This document shows, one piece after another, positions 59,864 through 64,000 of a stretch of DNA of 64,000 nucleotides (positions within the stretch are counted from its first letter, which is position 1; each line of letters opens with the position of its first letter). A program made the translations under genes and the position numbers. Origin of the DNA: Winogradskya consettensis (lineage in GTDB: Bacteria > Actinomycetota > Actinomycetes > Mycobacteriales > Micromonosporaceae); assembly GCF_018332715.1 (NCBI RefSeq), contig NZ_BOQP01000027.1, positions 124,001-188,000 on the forward strand, in the 5' to 3' direction. The notes under the pieces were generated by a model that worked only from the letters and a program-made list of their open reading frames with translations, made no database searches and had not been told where the DNA came from.

Positions 59864-61372
59864 GTGACCGACGCCCGGATCACCCTCGACCCTGCCTTCC
59901 GGCTGGGCACGATCGATCGGCGCCTGTTCGGATCGTTCGTGGAACACATGGGCCGCAGCGTGTACACCGGCGTCTTCGAGCCCGGTCACCCCGACGCCGA
60001 CGAGCTCGGCCTGCGTACCGATGTGCTCGACCTGGCCCGGGAGATGGGCGTCAGCGTCGTGCGCTACCCGGGTGGCAACTTCGTCTCGAACTACCGCTGG
60101 GAGGACGGCGTCGGGCCCCGCGAGTCCCGGCCCACCCGGCTGGACCTGGCCTGGCGCTCGATCGAGACCAACGAGTTCGGCCTGGCGGAGTACATGGCGT
60201 GGATCCGCCGGCTCGGCGCCGAGCCGATGATGGCGGTCAACCTCGGCACCCGGGGCATCACCGAGGCCCTCGAGCTGCTCGAATACTGCAACTACCCGGG
60301 TGGCACCGAGCTGTCGGACCGCCGGATCAGCAACGGGGATCCGGATCCGTACGCGGTGAAGCTGTGGTGTCTCGGCAACGAGATGGACGGCCCCTGGCAG
60401 ATGGGCCACCGCACCGCCCACGAGTACGGCCGGATCGCCGCCGAGACCGGCCGGGCCATGCACCGCCTCGACAACGAGATCGAGCTCGTGGCCTGTGGCA
60501 GCTCGGGCCGGCACATGCCGACGTTCGGCTCCTGGGAGACCACGGTCCTCGAGCAGTGCTACGACCAGGTCGACTACATCTCGCTGCACGCCTACTACCA
60601 GGAGCGCGACGGCGACGTCGCCAGCTTCCTCGGCTCAGCGGTCGACATGGACGCGTTCATCGACGAGGTGGTCTCGACCGCGGACGCCGTGCAGGCCCGC
60701 ACCCGTAGCCGCAAACGCCTGCGGCTGTCGTTCGACGAGTGGAATGTCTGGAACCAGGACCGCTTCGGCGGCGAGGACTCGCTCGACTGGCGCCAGGCCC
60801 CGCGCCTGATCGAGGACGAGTACAACGTGCTCGACGCCGTCGTGGTCGGCAGCTACCTGATCTCGATGCTCGGCCACGCCGACCGGGTCGGCATCGCCTG
60901 CCAGGCCCAGCTCGCCAACGTGATCGGCCCGATCCGCACCGAACCGGGCGGCCCGTCGTGGCGGCAGACCATCTTCTACCCGTTCGCGCTCACCGCGCAG
61001 CTGGCCCGCGGCGAGGCGCTGCGGGTCGAGCCCGACGCTCCGCTGATCGACACCAAGGCGTACGGCCCGGTGCCCGCGATCGCCGCGGCCGCGAGCTACG
61101 ACGCGGCGACCGGCCAGGCCGCGCTCTTCGCCGTCAACCGCGACAGCACCAACCCGCTGACCCTCACCGTCGACCTGCGGGCCCTGCCCGGAGCGCAGCT
61201 GCGCACCCACAAGGTGCTGGCCGACGACGACCTGCGCGCCACCAACACCCAGTCCCACCCCGACCGGGTCGTCCCCCGCGAGCTGACCGGCCACGTCGAC
61301 GGCGGCACGCTCACCGTCACCCTCCCGCCCGCCTCCTGGAACGTTCTCGAGCTCTCCACCACCGCTGAGTGA
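59864..61372 (+). CDS. GH51 alpha-L-arabinofuranosidase
   Basis: 502 residues from the GTG at 59864 (TTTGGAGG site upstream). The catalytic pair is clear: acid/base Glu173 in KLWCLGNEMDGPWQMGHR and nucleophile Glu292 in RLRLSFDEWNVWNQ. Other family text: LFGSFVEHMGRSVYTGVFEP, VRYPGGNFVSNYRWEDGVGP and GIACQAQLANVIGPIRTEPG. There is no signal peptide, so it cleaves terminal arabinofuranosyl groups from imported oligosaccharides. First gene of an operon with a CUT1 importer. Together with the GH127 locus the strain can remove both alpha- and beta-linked L-arabinofuranose. Confidence 0.96.
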   Translation: MTDARITLDPAFRLGTIDRRLFGSFVEHMGRSVYTGVFEPGHPDADELGLRTDVLDLAREMGVSVVRYPGGNFVSNYRWEDGVGPRESRPTRLDLAWRSIETNEFGLAEYMAWIRRLGAEPMMAVNLGTRGITEALELLEYCNYPGGTELSDRRISNGDPDPYAVKLWCLGNEMDGPWQMGHRTAHEYGRIAAETGRAMHRLDNEIELVACGSSGRHMPTFGSWETTVLEQCYDQVDYISLHAYYQERDGDVASFLGSAVDMDAFIDEVVSTADAVQARTRSRKRLRLSFDEWNVWNQDRFGGEDSLDWRQAPRLIEDEYNVLDAVVVGSYLISMLGHADRVGIACQAQLANVIGPIRTEPGGPSWRQTIFYPFALTAQLARGEALRVEPDAPLIDTKAYGPVPAIAAAASYDAATGQAALFAVNRDSTNPLTLTVDLRALPGAQLRTHKVLADDDLRATNTQSHPDRVVPRELTGHVDGGTLTVTLPPASWNVLELSTTAE

Positions 61373-61394
61373 TCTGACACAAGGAGCAACCCCC

Positions 61395-62720
61395 ATGAGT
61401 TCTGACCTGAGCCGCCGCCGATTCCTCGCGCTGACCGGTAGCGCCGGCGCGGCCGCCGCCCTGGCCGCCTGTGGCGGCACCTCCACCCCGCCCAACACGG
61501 CCCCGGTCGGTGGCAACGGCGGCGCCAGCTACAGCGGCCCCGCGGTCACGATCCAGTTCTGGAACGGCTGGACCGGCAGTGACGGCGCCACCGCCCAGAA
61601 GATGGTCGACCAGTTCAACAAGGACAACCCGAACGTCCAGGTGAAGATGAGCGTCTTCCAGTGGACCGACTTCTTCCAGAAGCTGCCGGCCGCCGTGCAG
61701 AGCGGCAACGGCCCCGACGTCGGTGCCATGCACATCGACGACCTGCCGACCCAGGTCGCACAGGGCGTCATCGTGCCCCTCGACGACGTGGCCTCCGCGC
61801 TGTCGCTGAAGGACTCGGACTACGCCCCGGCGGTCTGGAACGGCGGCACCTACCAGGGCAAGCGTTACGGCATCCCGATCGACGTGCACAACCTCGGCCT
61901 GTTCTACAACAAGACCGTCATGGAGGCCAACGGGCTCGACCCGGAGAAGCCGCCGACGACCAAGGACGAGTACATGACCGCCCTGGACACGCTCAAGAGC
62001 AAGGGCATCCAGGGTACGTGGGTCTCGCCGTTCCAGTTCACGGGCGGCTTCATGTTCGAGTCGCTGCTGTGGCAGTTCGGCGGCGATGTGTTCAGCTCCG
62101 ACAACGCCAGCGCGACCTGGAACGCCGACCCGGGTGTGCAGGCGCTGACCTGGATGGTCGACCTGGTCAAGAACGGCTACAGCCCGAAGAACGTGGGCCA
62201 GGACGCCGACTACATCTCGCTCAAGAACGGCAAGAACGTCTTCAACTGGCAGGGCATCTGGCAGGTCAACGAGGCCACCACGCTGAAGAACTTCGAGATC
62301 GGCACCGCCCCGCTGCCCGTCATCGGCTCGACCGGCGGCGTGTGGGGCAACAGCCACCAGTTCGTGCTGCCCAAGAAGACGACCACCGACGCCGACAAGT
62401 CCAACGCGAGCCGGTTCTTCATCAACTGGTTCACGCAGCACTCGGCCGACTGGGCGAAGAGCGCCAAGGTGCCGGCCAAGACCTCGCAGGCGCAGAGCGC
62501 CGACTTCAAGGCGATCGCGGGCCTCAGCTCGTTCGCGGCCGACGTGCAGTTCACCCACTTCCCGCCGTCGGTGGCGGGCATCGGCGACGCGCTGACCGAG
62601 CTCTACACCGGCGTCCAGAACGCGGTGCTGCTCAAGGCGGAGCCGGCTGCGGCGCTGGGCGCGGCCGCCGACAAGGCCAACAAGATCCTGGCGTCCAACA
62701 AGAAGAAGTACGGGGCCTGA
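61395..62720 (+). CDS. Sugar ABC transporter substrate-binding lipoprotein (CUT1), Tat-type signal
   Basis: 441 residues from the ATG at 61395 (AGGAG site). The N-terminus has a twin-arginine-type S-R-R-R-F-L signal (LSRRRFLALTG) and ends in a lipobox (ALAAC, Cys about 27), so export may be by Tat with lipid anchoring. SBP_bac_1 text: VTIQFWNGWTGSDGATAQKM, GPDVGAMHIDDLPTQVAQG, YGIPIDVHNLGLFYNKTVME and KNGKNVFNWQGIWQVNEA. It should bind arabino-oligosaccharides for the GH51 enzyme. Confidence 0.93.
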   Translation: MSSDLSRRRFLALTGSAGAAAALAACGGTSTPPNTAPVGGNGGASYSGPAVTIQFWNGWTGSDGATAQKMVDQFNKDNPNVQVKMSVFQWTDFFQKLPAAVQSGNGPDVGAMHIDDLPTQVAQGVIVPLDDVASALSLKDSDYAPAVWNGGTYQGKRYGIPIDVHNLGLFYNKTVMEANGLDPEKPPTTKDEYMTALDTLKSKGIQGTWVSPFQFTGGFMFESLLWQFGGDVFSSDNASATWNADPGVQALTWMVDLVKNGYSPKNVGQDADYISLKNGKNVFNWQGIWQVNEATTLKNFEIGTAPLPVIGSTGGVWGNSHQFVLPKKTTTDADKSNASRFFINWFTQHSADWAKSAKVPAKTSQAQSADFKAIAGLSSFAADVQFTHFPPSVAGIGDALTELYTGVQNAVLLKAEPAAALGAAADKANKILASNKKKYGA

Positions 62721-62722
62721 TC

Positions 62723-63667
62723 ATGACAGTCCAGGCCCCTCCGGTACGCCCGGAGAGCCGATCCGACGCCGGAGTGCCGGGGAACTCGAGGACCATTCCC
62801 CGGCACGGGCGGCTCACGCCGTACCTCTTCCTGGCGCCCTTCGCGGTGTTGTTCATCGGTTTTGTGCTGGTCCCGGCGATCTTCGGGCTCTGGGTCAGCC
62901 TGCACGACTACAACTACCTGCTGCCCGGCCAGCCCTGGGTCGGCCTGCAGAACTACCTCGACCTGTTCACCCCGGGCAGCCGGGACAGCGGCGACTTCTG
63001 GCACAGCATGCTCGCCACCGGCATCTTCACCGTGCTCAGCGTGCCGTTCCTGATCGTCTGCCCGCTCGGGGTGGCGCTGCTGCTCAACCGCGCGTTCCGC
63101 GGGCGCTCGTTCTTCCGGGCGGTGTTCTTCGCACCGTACGTGCTGGGCGTGTCCGTGGTCGGGCTGCTCTTCCGGTTCCTCCTCGACCCCAACATCGGCC
63201 TGGTCAACAGCTACCTCGGCCACGCGATCCCGTGGACGACCGACGTCCCGTGGGCGTGGGTGTCGCTGGTCGCCATGACCGTCTGGTGGACGCTGGGCTT
63301 CAACGCGATCATCTACCTGGCCGGCCTGCAGGAGATCTCGCCCGAGCTCTACGAGGCGGCCGAGGTCGACGGGGCGTCGCGGTGGGACCAGTTCCGCAAC
63401 GTGACGCTGCCCGGGCTGCGGCCGGTGGTGGCGTTCGTGACCACGGTGACGCTGCTCGCCTCGGCGAACATGTTCGGCCAGGCGTTTCTGGTCACCAAGG
63501 GCGCGCCGGCCAACGAGACCCGTACCGCGATCATGTACATCGCCTCGACCGGCCTGGGCAGCAACCGCCAGGGCATGGCGGCCGCGATGAGCTACATCCT
63601 CGCCATCATCCTGATCGGGATCAGCGCGCTCAACCTGCGTCTGAGCCGGCGCCGGGAGGCTTCGTGA
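62723..63667 (+). CDS. Sugar ABC transporter permease (MalF-like)
   Basis: 314 residues from the ATG at 62723, two bases after the binding-protein stop. Six spans; FLAPFAVLFIGFVLVPAIFG, LGVALLLNRAFRGRSFFRAV, and the EAA loop ISPELYEAAEVDGASRWDQF, RNVTLPGLRPVVAFVTTVT. It pairs with the second permease that begins inside its stop. No ATPase gene in the window fits this system. Confidence 0.93.
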   Translation: MTVQAPPVRPESRSDAGVPGNSRTIPRHGRLTPYLFLAPFAVLFIGFVLVPAIFGLWVSLHDYNYLLPGQPWVGLQNYLDLFTPGSRDSGDFWHSMLATGIFTVLSVPFLIVCPLGVALLLNRAFRGRSFFRAVFFAPYVLGVSVVGLLFRFLLDPNIGLVNSYLGHAIPWTTDVPWAWVSLVAMTVWWTLGFNAIIYLAGLQEISPELYEAAEVDGASRWDQFRNVTLPGLRPVVAFVTTVTLLASANMFGQAFLVTKGAPANETRTAIMYIASTGLGSNRQGMAAAMSYILAIILIGISALNLRLSRRREAS

Positions 63668-64000
63668 GCACGCTGACCACCACCACCCGCCGCAAACCGT
63701 GGACGCCCGGCAGGGTGCTCTTCTGGCTGACCCTGATCGTGCTCACGGTGATCTTCGTGGCGCCGCTGCTGTGGATGGTGTCCACCTCGTTCAAGACCAA
63801 TGAGGACGCCACGGCGCTGCCGTTGTCGTGGCTGCCGCGCCCGTTCACCACCGACGCGTACAAGACGGTGCTGACCGCCAGCTCCGCGACGCCGGTGCTG
63901 CGCTGGTTCCTCAACAGCCTGCTCGTCGCGGTGGCGAACTCGGTACTTGTCGTCACGGTTGACGCGCTGGCCGCGTACGCGCTGGCCCGGTTGCGGTTCC
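63664..64000 (+). CDS. Sugar ABC transporter permease (MalG-like), cut by the right edge
   Basis: The first 112 residues are present, from a GTG at 63664 that overlaps the preceding stop. First span: VLFWLTLIVLTVIFVAPLLW, then MVSTSFKTNEDA, typical for MalG-type permeases; the window ends in the second span region (VTVDALAAYALARLRF). The rest of the gene, with its EAA loop, lies outside. Same operon as GH51 and the importer genes before it. Confidence 0.9.
   Translation, partial: MSTLTTTTRRKPWTPGRVLFWLTLIVLTVIFVAPLLWMVSTSFKTNEDATALPLSWLPRPFTTDAYKTVLTASSATPVLRWFLNSLLVAVANSVLVVTVDALAAYALARLRF

Overview
The window is high-GC DNA (roughly 70 % by eye) with dense gene packing, many GTG starts, ATGA/GTGA stop-start overlaps, LacI-controlled secreted glycosidases with CBM2 modules and a MptB-like mannosyltransferase. 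This points to a filamentous actinobacterium, most plausibly Micromonosporaceae (Actinoplanes-like); the genus is an inference. I see no rRNA, tRNA, CRISPR array or replication origin.

Layout. 1-7 kb: a partial unknown gene, an RsbW-like ATPase, a small membrane protein, then a leftward operon (ECF sigma factor, zinc-finger membrane anti-sigma, ABC ATPase, two membrane proteins) and a DesK/NarL-type two-component pair. 7-15 kb: MptB-like mannosyltransferase, DedA protein, a repeat-rich DUF4173-type membrane protein, luciferase-like oxidoreductase, XRE regulator and SDR. 14.6-17.3 kb is a decay zone: a frameshifted relic, a multiply broken transposase and a 3 x 24 bp tandem repeat. 17.3-23.6 kb: a beta-L-arabinofuranosidase (GH127) locus with LacI regulator, operators and CUT1 ABC importer. 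23.6-27.3 kb: a GGDEF-EAL protein, a DUF1801 protein, and a stretch with small or broken genes.

27.5-44 kb is the most interesting part: two divergent catabolic operons. The leftward one carries an FAD monooxygenase, a DUF3500 protein, a SnoaL-like protein, an FAH-family enzyme and a RidA protein. The rightward one carries an RbsABC-like importer, an amidohydrolase, an HpaH-like hydratase, an HpaI-like aldolase, a RraA/LigK-like aldolase, a GntR/FCD regulator and a second DUF3500 protein. An aldehyde dehydrogenase, a LysR and a LacI regulator follow. Related palindromes (TCGTATACGA / TCGTGTGCGA type) lie in the divergent promoter and in front of the GntR gene, which suggests one regulon. The downstream half of a ring-cleavage pathway is there, but no recognisable ring-cleavage dioxygenase is; the two DUF3500 proteins are the unexplained components.

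44.2-48.2 kb encodes a complete tetrahydrofolate demethylation cassette: a LigM-like O-demethylase, then MetF, PurU and FolD, which together would carry a methyl group to formate and recycle THF. It may feed the neighbouring pathway with demethylated aromatics.

48.2-64 kb: an AT-rich spacer, a hemerythrin-like protein, a secreted subtilase, and a plant-cell-wall set (PL3 pectate lyase, GH9 and GH5 cellulases with CBMs, a CebR-like operator), an alpha/beta hydrolase, and a second arabinofuranosidase locus (LacI regulator, double operator, GH51 enzyme, CUT1 importer running off the right edge). Overall the strain looks like a plant-litter degrader that takes cellulose, pectin, arabinan side chains and probably methoxylated aromatics.
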